A DNA stretch of 61,597 nucleotides from Streptomyces sp. TRM70350 (GTDB lineage Bacteria > Actinomycetota > Actinomycetes > Streptomycetales > Streptomycetaceae), in the NCBI RefSeq assembly GCF_019219825.1, contig NZ_JAHUXH010000038.1, positions 1 to 61,597 on the forward strand. The letters run 5' to 3'. Position numbers and translations under genes: made by a program. Each line of letters begins with the position of its first letter. The stretch's first letter is position 1. Positions 16,626-24,393 of the stretch are shown here, one piece after another. Below the pieces are notes generated by a model that was not told the DNA's origin, searched no databases, and saw nothing but the letters and a program-made list of their open reading frames with translations.

Positions 16626-17492
16626 TCAGTCCCAGTGGACCGAGACGTCCCGCGTCTCGATGCGCATGCCGAGCGGCACCCGCCAGGACTCGACGCACAC
16701 CGTCCAGGTCCTCTGCGTCCGCGCCCCGGCCGCGATCGGCGCCGGGAGGTCCTCGGCCGACTCGATCGTCCCCCAGTCGATGCCGAGCGCGCCGATGATG
16801 TGCGTGCCGAAGGTGACCGTGCCCGAGCGCACCGCGGTTCCGCCGGTGTTGTGGAACGCGACGGTCACCTTCTCGCACCAGCGCTTGTCCGTGGGCTCCC
16901 GCACGGGCGGGCTCACGCTCAGCTCGGCGGGTCCGACGGGTTCGGTAGGTGTGGCGGGCTCGGTGGGTGTGGGGGAGGGCGTCGGGGGCGGCGAAGGCTT
17001 CTCCGGGCGACCGGGATTCTCCCCGTCGGCCGAGGGTGGGCCGGAGCCGGGAGCCGGGGTGGGGTGAGCGCCGCTCGTGGCGCCCGGGCCGCCGGTGGTG
17101 GCGCCCGGGCCGCCGGTGGTGGCGCCCGGGCCGGTGGTGGTGGCGCCCGGGCCGCCGGTGGTGGCGCCCGGGCCGGTGGTGGTGGCGCCCGGGCCGCCGT
17201 TCGTGCCCGGTACGGGCTCCGGATCCCGGCTCGCCGGAGCTGAACTCGGCGCGCCCCGCGGCGCGTTGTCCGGGCCCGGCGTCTCGGGTCCGTCGAGCGG
17301 CACCAGCCGTACACCCTCCGTCGGCGCCCCCGCCGTACGCCCGGACGGGCCGCCGCCCGCGCCGACGGCCACGTATCCGTCGTCGGCGCCGCCTCCTGCG
17401 TACCCGGCCAGCACGGCACCTGCGCAGACCACGGCCGCCGACACGCCGATCACGGCGCGGCGGCGGCCACGGGTCCAACTCCTGGGAAGCAT
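16626..17492 (-). CDS. Exported protein with Pro/Gly/Thr repeat linker and C-terminal beta domain
   Basis: 288 aa. Basic N-terminus and hydrophobic segment (about 13-32) make a signal peptide or anchor. Residues about 95-150 are G-P-G-A-T-T repeats, then a P/S/T/E-rich stretch, then a roughly 95-residue domain with two Cys (RWCEKVTVAFHNTGG and TWTVCVESW) reminiscent of cellulose-binding/FN3-like beta sandwiches. Function unknown; the architecture suggests a wall-spanning surface protein. It sits 39 bp downstream of the sigN stop on the same strand and could be co-transcribed. Confidence 0.75.
   Translation of the reverse strand: MLPRSWTRGRRRAVIGVSAAVVCAGAVLAGYAGGGADDGYVAVGAGGGPSGRTAGAPTEGVRLVPLDGPETPGPDNAPRGAPSSAPASRDPEPVPGTNGGPGATTTGPGATTGGPGATTTGPGATTGGPGATTGGPGATSGAHPTPAPGSGPPSADGENPGRPEKPSPPPTPSPTPTEPATPTEPVGPAELSVSPPVREPTDKRWCEKVTVAFHNTGGTAVRSGTVTFGTHIIGALGIDWGTIESAEDLPAPIAAGARTQRTWTVCVESWRVPLGMRIETRDVSVHWD
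17085..17205 (-). repeat. In-frame tandem repeats (G-P-G-A-T-T linker)
   Basis: On the plus strand the units GCCGGTGGTGGCGCCCGG and GGTGGTGGTGGCGCCCGG alternate about six times with an 18-21 bp period, all in phase with the exported-protein gene. Confidence 0.7.
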
Positions 17493-17531
17493 CGCGCCAG
17501 TGTGGCTGACGGTCCGTCAGGAAGGAAGGGG

Positions 17532-18467
17532 TCAGTCGGAGATGAGGCCCTCGCGCAGCTGGGCCAGCGTGCGGGTGAGCAGGCGGGAGACGTGCATCTG
17601 GGAGATGCCGACCTCCTCGCCGATCTGCGACTGGGTCATGTTGGCGAAGAAGCGCAGCATGATGATCCGCCGCTCGCGGGGCGGGAGTTTGGCCAGCAGC
17701 GGCTTGAGGGACTCGCGGTACTCCACGCCCTCCAGCGCGCTGTCCTCGTAGCCGAGCCGGTCGGCCAGGGAGCCCTCGCCGCCGTCGTCCTCGGGGGCCG
17801 GGGAGTCCAGCGAGGAGGCCGTGTAGGCGTTGCCGACCGCGAGGCCGTCGACGACGTCCTCCTCGGACACGCCGAGCACGGTGGCGAGTTCGGTCACCGT
17901 CGGGGAGCGGTCCAGCTTCTGGGACAGTTCGTCGCTGGCCTTCGTCAGGGCCAGGCGCAGCTCCTGGAGGCGGCGCGGGACGCGCACCGACCAGGACGTG
18001 TCGCGGAAGAACCGCTTGATCTCGCCGACGACCGTCGGCATCGCGAACGTCGGGAACTCCACGCCGCGTTCGCAGTCGAACCGGTCGATCGCCTTGATCA
18101 GGCCGATCGTGCCGACCTGGACGATGTCCTCCATCGGCTCGTTGCGGGAGCGGAAGCGGGCCGCCGCGTAGCGCACGAGGGGGAGGTTGAGCTCGATCAG
18201 GGTGTCCCGGACGTACGCCCGCTCCGGGCTGTCCTCGTCGAGCGCGGCGAGCCGCAGGAACAGGGAGCGGGACAGGGTGCGGGTGTCGATGTCCGCCGAG
18301 GCCTGCAAGGCCGGGAGATCTGCGGTCGGAGGGGCCGGGGCCGGCTCGGCCGCCAGGGCCGGGACGTCATCGATGGGGTCGAGCGCGTCGTGCGCGTCGA
18401 GCGCCTCGGGCGCTGTCTCGCTCTTGGTGAGCGTGAGCACCTTCGAGCTGCCCTGGTCTGCGGACAT
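17532..18467 (-). CDS. sigN: RNA polymerase sigma factor of the SigB/F/G family, SigN type
   Basis: 311 aa, ATG 18467 behind AAGGGGGTGG. After a roughly 65-residue Ala/Pro/Glu-rich extension come sigma region 2 (NLPLVRYAAARFRSRN, EDIVQVGTIGLIKAIDRFD), region 3 (TFAMPTVVGEIKRFFRDTSW) and region 4 (PPRERRIIMLRFFANMTQSQ then IGISQMHVSRLL). Group 3 sigma factor. The symbol is inferred from tandem position with sigF, as I remember for S. coelicolor, where SigN acts in development. Likely controlled post-translationally by anti-sigma/antagonist partners such as the STAS protein. Confidence 0.88.
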   Translation of the reverse strand: MSADQGSSKVLTLTKSETAPEALDAHDALDPIDDVPALAAEPAPAPPTADLPALQASADIDTRTLSRSLFLRLAALDEDSPERAYVRDTLIELNLPLVRYAAARFRSRNEPMEDIVQVGTIGLIKAIDRFDCERGVEFPTFAMPTVVGEIKRFFRDTSWSVRVPRRLQELRLALTKASDELSQKLDRSPTVTELATVLGVSEEDVVDGLAVGNAYTASSLDSPAPEDDGGEGSLADRLGYEDSALEGVEYRESLKPLLAKLPPRERRIIMLRFFANMTQSQIGEEVGISQMHVSRLLTRTLAQLREGLISD

Positions 18468-18581
18468 GCCACCCCCTTTGGGTCGCGGGACGGTCGCGGC
18501 GGACGCTCCTCGTGCGGAGCGCAGCCTTCACCTGAATACCGGCGCCGGGGCACCGGCAAACGCGCTTCCCGCAGAATGTCA

Positions 18582-18617
18582 CATGTCGGCAACACGCTGT
18601 AGTGACATGTCGACATG
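18582..18617 (-). promoter_or_regulatory. Clustered ACATGT/GACATGTC motifs upstream of sigN
   Basis: ACATGTCGGC (18581-18590) and TGACATGTCGACATG (18603-18617) lie 115-150 bp upstream of sigN. GACATGTC is palindromic and recurs at 19812-19819 upstream of sigF. The remainder of the 337-bp spacer 18468-18804 has no gene. Confidence 0.35.
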
Positions 18618-18804
18618 CGAGATGCGAATACGCCCTGGAAAAAGGGGGTCTGACGGTTTTTCGGGGCCGGTTCGTCGGCAAAGTGCCTGGTGAGCGATTC
18701 GCTCTCGCCGGTGATACGTCGATCGCGCTTTCGGTTGTGCGCCGGTTCGATTCGCGGTTGCGTCGGTGATCCCGTCGGCGGTTGCGCCGTACGGGGTGCA
18801 CCGG

Positions 18805-19752
18805 TTATGTGTCGATGCGGTTCGCCGAACGCAGGCGCTGAAAGCTACGCGCGAGTAGCCGGGAGACGTGCATCTGGGAGACGCCGAGTTCCGCGCTGAT
18901 CTGTGACTGGGTCAGATTGCTGTAGTAACGCAGCAACAGGATCCGCTGCTCGCGCTCGGGCAGCTGGACGAGCAGATGCCGTACGAGGTCGCGGTGCTCG
19001 ACGCCGTCCAGGGCCGGGTCCTCGTAGCCGAGCCGGTCGAGCAGTCCGGGCAGCCCGTCACCCTCCTGGGCCGCCTCCAGTGAGGTGGCGTGGTAGGAGC
19101 GCCCGGCCTCGATGCAGGACAGCACCTCCTCCTCGGTGATGCGCAGCCGCTCGGCGATCTCGGCGGTGCTCGGGGAGCGCCCGAAGGCGGTGGTCAGGTC
19201 CTCGGTGGCGCTGTTCACCTGCACCCACAGCTCGTGCAGTCGGCGGGGTACGTGGACCGTGCGGACGTTGTCCCGGAAGTACCGCTTGATCTCGCCGACC
19301 ACCGTCGGCATCGCGAATGTCGGGAACTGCACGCCCCGGTCCGGGTCGAAGCGGTCGATGGCGTTGATGAGGCCGATGGTGCCGACCTGGACGACGTCCT
19401 CCATGGGCTCGTTGCGGGAGCGGAACCGGGCGGCCGCGTAGCGCACCAGCGGAAGGTTGGCCTCGATCAGTGCCCCGCGCACCCGGGTGTGCTCCGGTGT
19501 GCCCGGCTCCAGCTTTTTGAGCTGGGCGAACAGCACCTGTGTGAGCGCCCTGGTGTCGGCGCCCCGGCTGCTGCGCTGTGGCGCGGGTTCGGGTGCGGGG
19601 GTGGATGCGGGTGCCTGTGTCTGGGTCTGTGCCTGTGTCTGGGTCTGTGCCGGTGCTGGGGTGGATGCGGATGTGGGTTCGGGTGCGGGTGCGGGTGCTT
19701 CTGGGGTGGGTGTCTCCTGGGGCGGGGCTTGAGGCGCAGTACTGGCCGGCAC
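18805..19752 (-). CDS. sigF: Sporulation sigma factor SigF
   Basis: 315 aa. GTG 19752 (V-P-A-S-T-A-P-Q) is preferred: a strong GAGGTGGAG lies 7 nt upstream and it matches the known SigF start as I remember it; ATG 19776 and TTG 19791 are in frame. A Pro/Thr/Gln-rich N-terminal extension with TQTQAQTQTQ repeats precedes region 2 (NLPLVRYAAARFRSRN, EDVVQVGTIGLINAIDRFD), region 3 (TFAMPTVVGEIKRYFRDN) and region 4 (LPEREQRILLLRYYSN, ELGVSQMHVSRLLARSF). SigF acts late in spore maturation in Streptomyces. sigN lies downstream on the same strand. Confidence 0.92.
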   Translation of the reverse strand: MPASTAPQAPPQETPTPEAPAPAPEPTSASTPAPAQTQTQAQTQTQAPASTPAPEPAPQRSSRGADTRALTQVLFAQLKKLEPGTPEHTRVRGALIEANLPLVRYAAARFRSRNEPMEDVVQVGTIGLINAIDRFDPDRGVQFPTFAMPTVVGEIKRYFRDNVRTVHVPRRLHELWVQVNSATEDLTTAFGRSPSTAEIAERLRITEEEVLSCIEAGRSYHATSLEAAQEGDGLPGLLDRLGYEDPALDGVEHRDLVRHLLVQLPEREQRILLLRYYSNLTQSQISAELGVSQMHVSRLLARSFQRLRSANRIDT

Positions 19753-19811
19753 GGTCAACTCCACCTCGTGATCCATCAACTCATCCGTCAAAAGCGGTCA
19801 TAGCATCACAA

Positions 19812-19819
19812 GACATGTC
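19812..19819 (-). promoter_or_regulatory. GACATGTC palindrome upstream of sigF
   Basis: Perfect 8-bp palindrome 60 bp upstream of the sigF start, shared with the sigN upstream region (18604-18611). A common developmental regulator is possible; the identity is not known. Confidence 0.3.
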
Positions 19820-19880
19820 CACTGTGTGCAAGCACCGCATAATGCCGTGTTGAGGGCAAGTTGGGGCATAAGACGCGCGA

Positions 19881-19909
19881 GAGCCCCCCGCTGTTCCAGC
19901 GGAGGGCTC
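19881..19909 (-). terminator. Terminator after the Dabb gene
   Basis: 13-bp stem with one mismatch, GAGCCCCCCGCTG (19881-19893) / CAGCGGAGGGCTC (19897-19909), 3-nt loop, 14 bp beyond the leftward Dabb stop. Confidence 0.6.
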
Positions 19910-19923
19910 AGCGGTCGTACGGC

Positions 19924-20217
19924 CTAGAACTCGTAGTCGGCGATCACCCAGGTGGCGAACTCCCGCCACAGCGTGACGCCCGCCTGGTGCTCCGGGTGCT
20001 CCGCGTACCGGCGCAGGGCGGCCTGGTCGTCGAACGAGGAGTTGATGGCGAAGTCGTACGCGACGGGGCGGTCGCTGAGGTTCCAGCCCAGTTCCCAGGA
20101 GCGGAGCTCCGGGATCTTCCCGTCGAGGGCGCGGAAGATCTCCACGCCCTCGGCCACGCGGGGGTCGTCGCGTTCGACGCCCTCGTTGAGCTTGAAGAGG
20201 ACCAGGTGGCGGATCAT
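19924..20217 (-). CDS. Dabb (dimeric alpha-beta barrel) stress-responsive domain protein
   Basis: 97 aa, single Dabb domain from end to end: MIRHLVLFKLNEGV, the central ELGWNLSDRPVAYDFAI and the closing aromatic-rich helix. Proteins of this fold form dimers; roles range from stress proteins to polyketide and aldoxime enzymes, so the reaction is open. ATG 20217 overlaps the stop of the 59-aa gene upstream (ATGA), so both are made from one mRNA. Confidence 0.85.
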   Translation of the reverse strand: MIRHLVLFKLNEGVERDDPRVAEGVEIFRALDGKIPELRSWELGWNLSDRPVAYDFAINSSFDDQAALRRYAEHPEHQAGVTLWREFATWVIADYEF

Positions 20218-20393
20218 GACTTTCCTCCGTTGGCGACCCAGGTCATGAAGTCGCCGATGGCCTTGGCGGCGTCCGATATGCCCTCGAACCCTATCTGGAC
20301 GTAGTCGGCGGCCTTGGCCGGATCAGTGATGATCACGTACAGCGCGAAGACCACGAGTACAAAGACGGCGATCTTCTTCGCATTCACCGCCAC
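20214..20393 (-). CDS. 59-aa single-pass membrane protein
   Basis: Starts at GTG 20393, 5 nt after GGGAGG; a second GTG at 20387 is less well placed. Sequence: MAVNAKK, a hydrophobic segment (IAVFVLVVFALYVIIT, about 8-23), then an amphipathic tail DYVQIGFEGISDAAKAIGDF ending in GGKS. Its stop overlaps the Dabb start by 4 bp. Function unknown. Tight coupling and a good ribosome site support a real gene. Confidence 0.72.
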   Translation of the reverse strand: MAVNAKKIAVFVLVVFALYVIITDPAKAADYVQIGFEGISDAAKAIGDFMTWVANGGKS

Positions 20394-20404
20394 CGCGGCC
20401 TCCC

Positions 20405-20883
20405 TTGCCCCTGCTGTGCCTGTTGGAACGCCTGTTTGCCGGCCGCGAGTGTAGCTTCACGTCTTATTTGACGACCAACGGCGCGCTGAACGAGGCGGAG
20501 GAAGGGCTGGCCCGCGCGGTGAGGGACAGTCAGCCCGAGGCCGTCGTCCCGTGGCTGGCGTCCACGGACCTGCAGCGGCTGGTGGACATCACGCTCGTCT
20601 GGGCCCAGCGCTCCGGCTCGATCCGCTGCTGCGGGCGGGCGTCCGGCTCACCACGGAGCACGCGCCCAGGCCTTAGGTGTATGGACCTGCTCCTCCAGGG
20701 CGGCACCCGCCACCCGGACGTGACTGCCCCCCGACGGCGTCCGCCCTGGTCGGGTACCGCGGCCTGCTCGACCACGAGGGCCGCTCCTTCCCGGACCGGC
20801 ACCGCCACATGACCCCGGTCTCGGCGGCCTACGCCCCATGCCCCCTGCCCGGCACGCAGCCCCCGCACTGGGAGGCGGCCTGA
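20405..20883 (+). pseudogene. Unrecognised decayed coding region
   Basis: Coding-like segments in changing frames: NGALNEAEEGLARAVRDSQP and VPWLASTDLQRLVDITLVWA (from 20405), then AGVRLTTEHAPRP in another frame (about 20630-20667, ending in a stop), then GYRGLLDHEGRSFPDRHRHM to a stop at 20883. No family recognised. It looks like one or two genes broken by frameshifts just upstream of the glycosylase gene. Confidence 0.3.
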
Positions 20884-20907
20884 CGGCCGACGCGGGATCA
20901 TCGGTCC

Positions 20908-21501
20908 ATGGACGTCACTCTGCACCTCGCACAGGACCCCGAGGCCGACGAGCTGCTCGGGCGCTCCCCGCTCGCCGCGCTGGTCGGGATGCTGCTGGAC
21001 CAGCAGATCCCGATGGAGTGGGCGTTCAAGGGGCCCTCGACCATCGCCAAACGGATGGGCGCCGACGACCTGGACGCGCACGAGATCGCCGCGTACGACC
21101 CGGAGGCGTTCGCGGCGCTGCTCTCCGACAAACCGGCCGTGCACCGCTACCCGGGGTCGATGGCGCAGCGGATCCAGCAGCTGTGCCAGTACCTCGTCGA
21201 GCACTACGACGGTGACGCGAGCGCCGTCTGGGAGGGCGTCGGCGACGGGCGGGAGCTGCTGAAGCGGCTCCAGGAGCTGCCAGGGTTCGGCAGGCAGAAG
21301 GCGCAGATCTTCCTCGCGCTGCTCGGCAAGCAGCTCGGCGTGACCCCCGAGGGGTGGCGGGAGGCCGCGGGCGACTACGGCGCGCCCCGGTCCTTCCGGT
21401 CCGTCGCCGACATCACCGGGCCCGAGTCGCTGGCCAAGGTGCGGGCGCACAAGCAGGAGATGAAGGCGGCGGCGAAGGCCGCCAAGGCCGCGAAGAAGTA
21501 G
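20908..21501 (+). CDS. HhH-GPD-type base-excision DNA repair protein
   Basis: 197 aa from ATG 20908. The helix-hairpin-helix is RLQELPGFGRQKAQIFLALLG (about 119-139), preceded by the ALVGMLLDQQIPMEWAFKGP segment typical of a short actinobacterial subfamily of HhH-GPD glycosylases. These excise damaged bases; I cannot tell the substrate and do not see an unambiguous catalytic Asp. The C-terminus is a Lys/Ala-rich helix. Stands alone, with 67 bp to the next gene. Confidence 0.85.
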   Translation: MDVTLHLAQDPEADELLGRSPLAALVGMLLDQQIPMEWAFKGPSTIAKRMGADDLDAHEIAAYDPEAFAALLSDKPAVHRYPGSMAQRIQQLCQYLVEHYDGDASAVWEGVGDGRELLKRLQELPGFGRQKAQIFLALLGKQLGVTPEGWREAAGDYGAPRSFRSVADITGPESLAKVRAHKQEMKAAAKAAKAAKK

Positions 21502-21568
21502 CGCCCGGCGTCAGCCGACTGGACCGCTCCGGCGTGCGGGAGGCCCGGTCGCGTTCCCAGCATGGAGC

Positions 21569-22246
21569 ATGACCGAGCCACCGAGCGGCTCCCGCTGGGG
21601 ACCGGAGTTCGACGACCGGCACATACACGCCACCCGTGCCCCGCACGCGCCGAGACCGCCGTACGAGGGTCCCGAACCGCCCTTCGAGGGCCCGCTGCAC
21701 CTGCTGTCCCGGGCGGCCTGGCAGGCGGTCCTGGTCACCGGCGTCGGGTCCCTGATCCTGGGCGTCCTGGTCCTGGTCTGGCCCGGTGCCTCACTGCTCG
21801 TCGTCGGTGTCCTCTTCGGCCTCTACCTCCTCTTCAGCGGCGTCCTCCAGCTCGTCTCCGCCTTCGGCACCCACAAGACGACCTCCCTGCGCGTGCTGGC
21901 GTTCGTCAGCGGCGCCGTGTCGATCCTGCTGGGGCTGTTCTGCTTCCGCGGGGCCATGCAGTCGCTGCTGCTGCTCGCGCTGTGGATCGGGATCGGCTGG
22001 CTGTTCCGCGGCATCACCCAGACGCTGGCCGCCGCCTCCGACCCGGCGATGCCCGCCCGCGGCTGGCAGATCCTCCTCGGCGTGGTCACCGTCCTCGCCG
22101 GGGTCGTCCTGATCGTCTCGCCGTTCGAGTCGGTCGCCGTCCTCACGGTGGTCGGTGGATGCTGGCTGGTCGCGGTGGGCGTGGTGGAGATCGCCACGGC
22201 ACTCCGCATCCGGGCTCGCGCCCGCCAGGTCCCACGCGAGGTGTGA
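21569..22246 (+). CDS. HdeD-family membrane protein
   Basis: 225 aa. A hydrophilic Pro-rich N-terminus of about 45 residues is followed by six hydrophobic helices in two similar halves (GSLILGVLVLVWPGASLLVV; GWQILLGVVTVLAGVVLIVS), with the W-P-x-A-S and F-x-G-I/V-x-Q-L signatures of HdeD. In enterics HdeD is linked to acid resistance; in Streptomyces its role is not established. ATG 21569 with a weak GGAGC upstream. Confidence 0.85.
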   Translation: MTEPPSGSRWGPEFDDRHIHATRAPHAPRPPYEGPEPPFEGPLHLLSRAAWQAVLVTGVGSLILGVLVLVWPGASLLVVGVLFGLYLLFSGVLQLVSAFGTHKTTSLRVLAFVSGAVSILLGLFCFRGAMQSLLLLALWIGIGWLFRGITQTLAAASDPAMPARGWQILLGVVTVLAGVVLIVSPFESVAVLTVVGGCWLVAVGVVEIATALRIRARARQVPREV

Positions 22247-22289
22247 TCGCCGTGACCGTGAGTCCCAGTGCGCCACCGGACCTTCCTGA

Positions 22290-22960
22290 CATATGCCCGG
22301 GTCCCGCCGGTACGTGGCCGGGCTGGGCGGATATGTGGCCGGGGCGGGCGGATAGGTGGCCGAGCCGCACCGACAGGAGGCCGGGTCCCGCCGGTACGTG
22401 GCCGGGGCGGGCGGATATGTGGCCGAGCCGCACCGACAGGCGGCCGGGTCCCGCCGGTACGTGGCCGGGCTGGGCGGATATGTGGCCGGGGCGGGCGGAT
22501 AGGTGGCCGAGCCGCACCGACACTCGGCGGGGTCCCGCCGGTAGGTGGCCGGGCCTCACCTGCATGTGGCCGCGTCTCACTGGTATGTCCCCGTGCGCCG
22601 GTACATGGTCGGGTGTCATCGGTACGTCCGCGCGTCTCATCGGCACGTCCCCCCATCGCGCTGGTATGTGGCTGGGCCTCACTGGTACGTCCCCCCGTCT
22701 CACCGGCACGTCCCCGCGTCTCCTCGCTCCGTGTCCCCGCCGGACCCGGACGTCTCCGCGTCTCACGAGTGCGCCACCGCGTCTCCTCGCTCCGTGTCCC
22801 CGCCGGACCCGGACGTCTCCGCGTCTCACGAGTGCGCCACCGCGTCTCCCCACTCCGTGTCCCCGCCCCACCCGAACGTCTCCACGCCTCATAGGCACGC
22901 CCCCGCGCCTCCCCGCCATACCCCCGCCCCCCACCGCTACGCCGAGTGGGCGGATTCCAC
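22290..22960. repeat. 21-bp minisatellite array of about 32 units
   Basis: The GTCCCGCCGGTACGTGGCCGG unit recurs at 22301, 22385, 22448 and 22532, i.e. offsets of 84, 63 and 84 bp, all multiples of 21. Intervening 21-mers share a GTGGCCG core. From about 22550 the units diverge to GTCTCACNGGTACGTCCCCGC-like versions. A 63-bp (3 x 21) block at 22716-22778 is repeated exactly at 22779-22841 and again partly after 22842. Both strands can be read as open heptapeptide repeats. No credible start or ribosome site was found, so I treat it as non-coding. Confidence 0.8.
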
Positions 22961-23006
22961 CCGCCGGGCGACGGGCGTCGTACGCCTGCCGGGGAGATGA
23001 CCTGCT

Positions 23007-23333
23007 GTGAGCACGTCCCCGCAGTCCCGCCGCGCCGTGCGCCGTCGTACCTGGCCACGGGTTCTCGCGCTGCTGCTCGCGCTGCTCCTGCCGATGGCCC
23101 ACGCGGAGGCGGCGGTGCCCGTCGTCGCCGTGGTGGGCGAGGTGGCCGAGGCCGATGTGCTCGACACGGCTCTGCGGCCGCCGGGACGGGGCACGCTTCG
23201 GCCCGTGGTGCCGCAGCGCCCGGTACGGCCGCCCGCCCCCCTCGCGCGGAGCACGCCGGTCCACTCGCCGCAGGCGCGGACAGGGCCGCCGTACCCATTG
23301 CGGACCCTGCGCTCGGTGGTCCTGCGCTGCTGA
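23007..23333 (+). CDS. Small exported or membrane-anchored hypothetical protein
   Basis: 108 aa from GTG 23007. Arg-rich start, then a hydrophobic segment LALLLALLLPMAHAEAAVPVV (about 20-40) resembling a signal peptide with an A-x-A cleavage motif, then a Pro/Arg-rich low-complexity remainder. No family recognised. It follows the minisatellite directly. The 41-aa gene lies 61 bp downstream and may be co-transcribed. Confidence 0.5.
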   Translation: MSTSPQSRRAVRRRTWPRVLALLLALLLPMAHAEAAVPVVAVVGEVAEADVLDTALRPPGRGTLRPVVPQRPVRPPAPLARSTPVHSPQARTGPPYPLRTLRSVVLRC

Positions 23334-23394
23334 CAGACCCTGCCTTCCCCCACCCAGACCCAGGTCAGTCGGTACGACGCAAGGAGGCACAACC

Positions 23395-23520
23395 ATGCCC
23401 TCGGATCCCTACGCCGTCCTGCGCGCCCTGGTGCGCGCGGAGGCCATGCGTAACGCGCCGAAGACGGAACTCAAGGACACCAAGCAGCCGCAGCGGCCGC
23501 CCAAGAAACCGAGCCGCTGA
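23395..23520 (+). CDS. 41-aa hypothetical protein with a strong ribosome binding site
   Basis: ATG 23395 is 7 nt after a perfect AAGGAGG (23381-23387). Product MPSDPYAVLRALVRAEAMRN followed by a Lys/Pro/Gln-rich basic tail ending KKPSR. Function unknown. A textbook hairpin follows the stop. Its size and Shine-Dalgarno sequence argue for a genuine small gene. Confidence 0.68.
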   Translation: MPSDPYAVLRALVRAEAMRNAPKTELKDTKQPQRPPKKPSR

Positions 23521-23524
23521 GCCG

Positions 23525-23870
23525 TCGGCGGAGGCGGATCCACCGCCTCCGCCGCGCCGTGCCGAAGATCGAACGGGTGATCTCCCGCCCGATCCGGGTG
23601 CCGATGGAACGGGCCAGGGACGTGAAGACGCCGCTGCCGATGACCTGCTCGACGACGCCCGCGACCAGGCCGTGCCGGTTGAGCGTCGGCAGGGGGATGG
23701 GACCTGGGCGTCGGGCAGGCACGGGCCGTCCCACAGCAGGGCGCCCAGATCCAGCGCGGGCCCGGTGAACGCGTACCCGGCGGCGATCTTCAGGGCCTCC
23801 TGTGGAGGGCGGGAGCGCTGCCGGGCGCCTCGGGGCCGGTGGCCGCGGGCACGGTCTCGCTGTCACTCAT
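23525..23870 (-). pseudogene. HerA-like helicase (DUF853) gene reduced to its two ends
   Basis: Starting at ATG 23870 the frame reads MSDSETVPAATGPEAPG and soon stops. In a shifted frame follows ALKIAAGYAFTGPALDLGAL, then LPTLNRHGLVAG, which matches the N-terminus of HerA-like ATPases up to the residue before Walker A (normally NRHGLIAGATGTGKT). Instead of Walker A the sequence jumps to VVEQVIGSGVFTSLARSIGT and REITRSIFGTARRRR, which looks like the extreme C-terminus of the same family. The whole ATPase core of about 400 codons is missing, and at least one further frameshift is present. Confidence 0.6.
23527..23553. terminator. Terminator after the 41-aa gene
   Basis: Perfect 11-bp stem GGCGGAGGCGG (23527-23537) / CCGCCTCCGCC (23543-23553) with a 5-nt loop, 6 bp after the stop. 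Confidence 0.65.
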
Positions 23871-23974
23871 GTCAGATCCCTGTTCCGTTTCGCCCCGGTT
23901 CACGGCATCTTTTCCGGCGTTGCGCTCCCTCTCCATGGCTGCGCCCGGAACGTCTTGACCGGTAGGCTTTCCGT

Positions 23975-24271
23975 GTGATCTTCAAGCGCATCGGAAACGG
24001 CCGGCCGTACCCCGACCACGGCCGGGACAGCACCCGGCAGTGGGCGGACGTCGCGCCGCGCCCGGTCCGCCTCGATCAGCTCGTGACGACCAAGCAGCAG
24101 CTCGATCTGGAGACCCTCCTCGCCGAGGACTCCACGTTCTACGGCGACCTCTTCGCGCACGTCGTGAAGTGGCAGGGCGACCTCTACCTGGAGGACGGCC
24201 TGCACCGCGCGGTGCGTGCGGCGCTCCAGCAGCGCCAGGTGCTCCACGCGCGCGTCCTAGAGCTGGACTGA
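23975..24271 (+). CDS. Conserved hypothetical protein, possibly ParB/Srx-like fold
   Basis: 98 aa from GTG 23975. TAGGCT at 23963-23968 with only 6 nt to the GTG suggests a leaderless mRNA. The protein has an N-terminal RIGNGRPYPDHGRDS, a VRLDQLVTTKQQLDLETLL segment and a C-terminal DGLHRAVRAALQQRQ that recalls the D-G-x-H-R motif of ParB/sulfiredoxin-like domains. I have seen this type labelled as a VapB-like antitoxin, but no toxin gene is adjacent. Function open. Confidence 0.7.
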   Translation: MIFKRIGNGRPYPDHGRDSTRQWADVAPRPVRLDQLVTTKQQLDLETLLAEDSTFYGDLFAHVVKWQGDLYLEDGLHRAVRAALQQRQVLHARVLELD

Positions 24272-24393
24272 CACCCCGCGCGGGCTCTCGGAACGGCACC
24301 GGCCGGTCACGGCTTGGCCCTTTCGGGTTCTCCTGAGCGGCGTCAAATGATCATCTAGTAGGCAGCGCCGCCCAGGCGCACTACGCTGCGCTC

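Noticed and set aside
22268..22894. Repetitive protein gene across the minisatellite
   Set aside because: Open frames exist on both strands only because the period is a multiple of three; no ribosome site or conserved ends were seen.
22290..22960. CRISPR array
   Set aside because: Repeats are contiguous 21-mers with graded divergence and no unique spacers of constant length; no cas genes nearby.
23975..24271. Toxin-antitoxin antitoxin
   Set aside because: A VapB-like label seems unsupported: no toxin gene adjoins it and the sequence fits a ParB/Srx-like motif at least as well.
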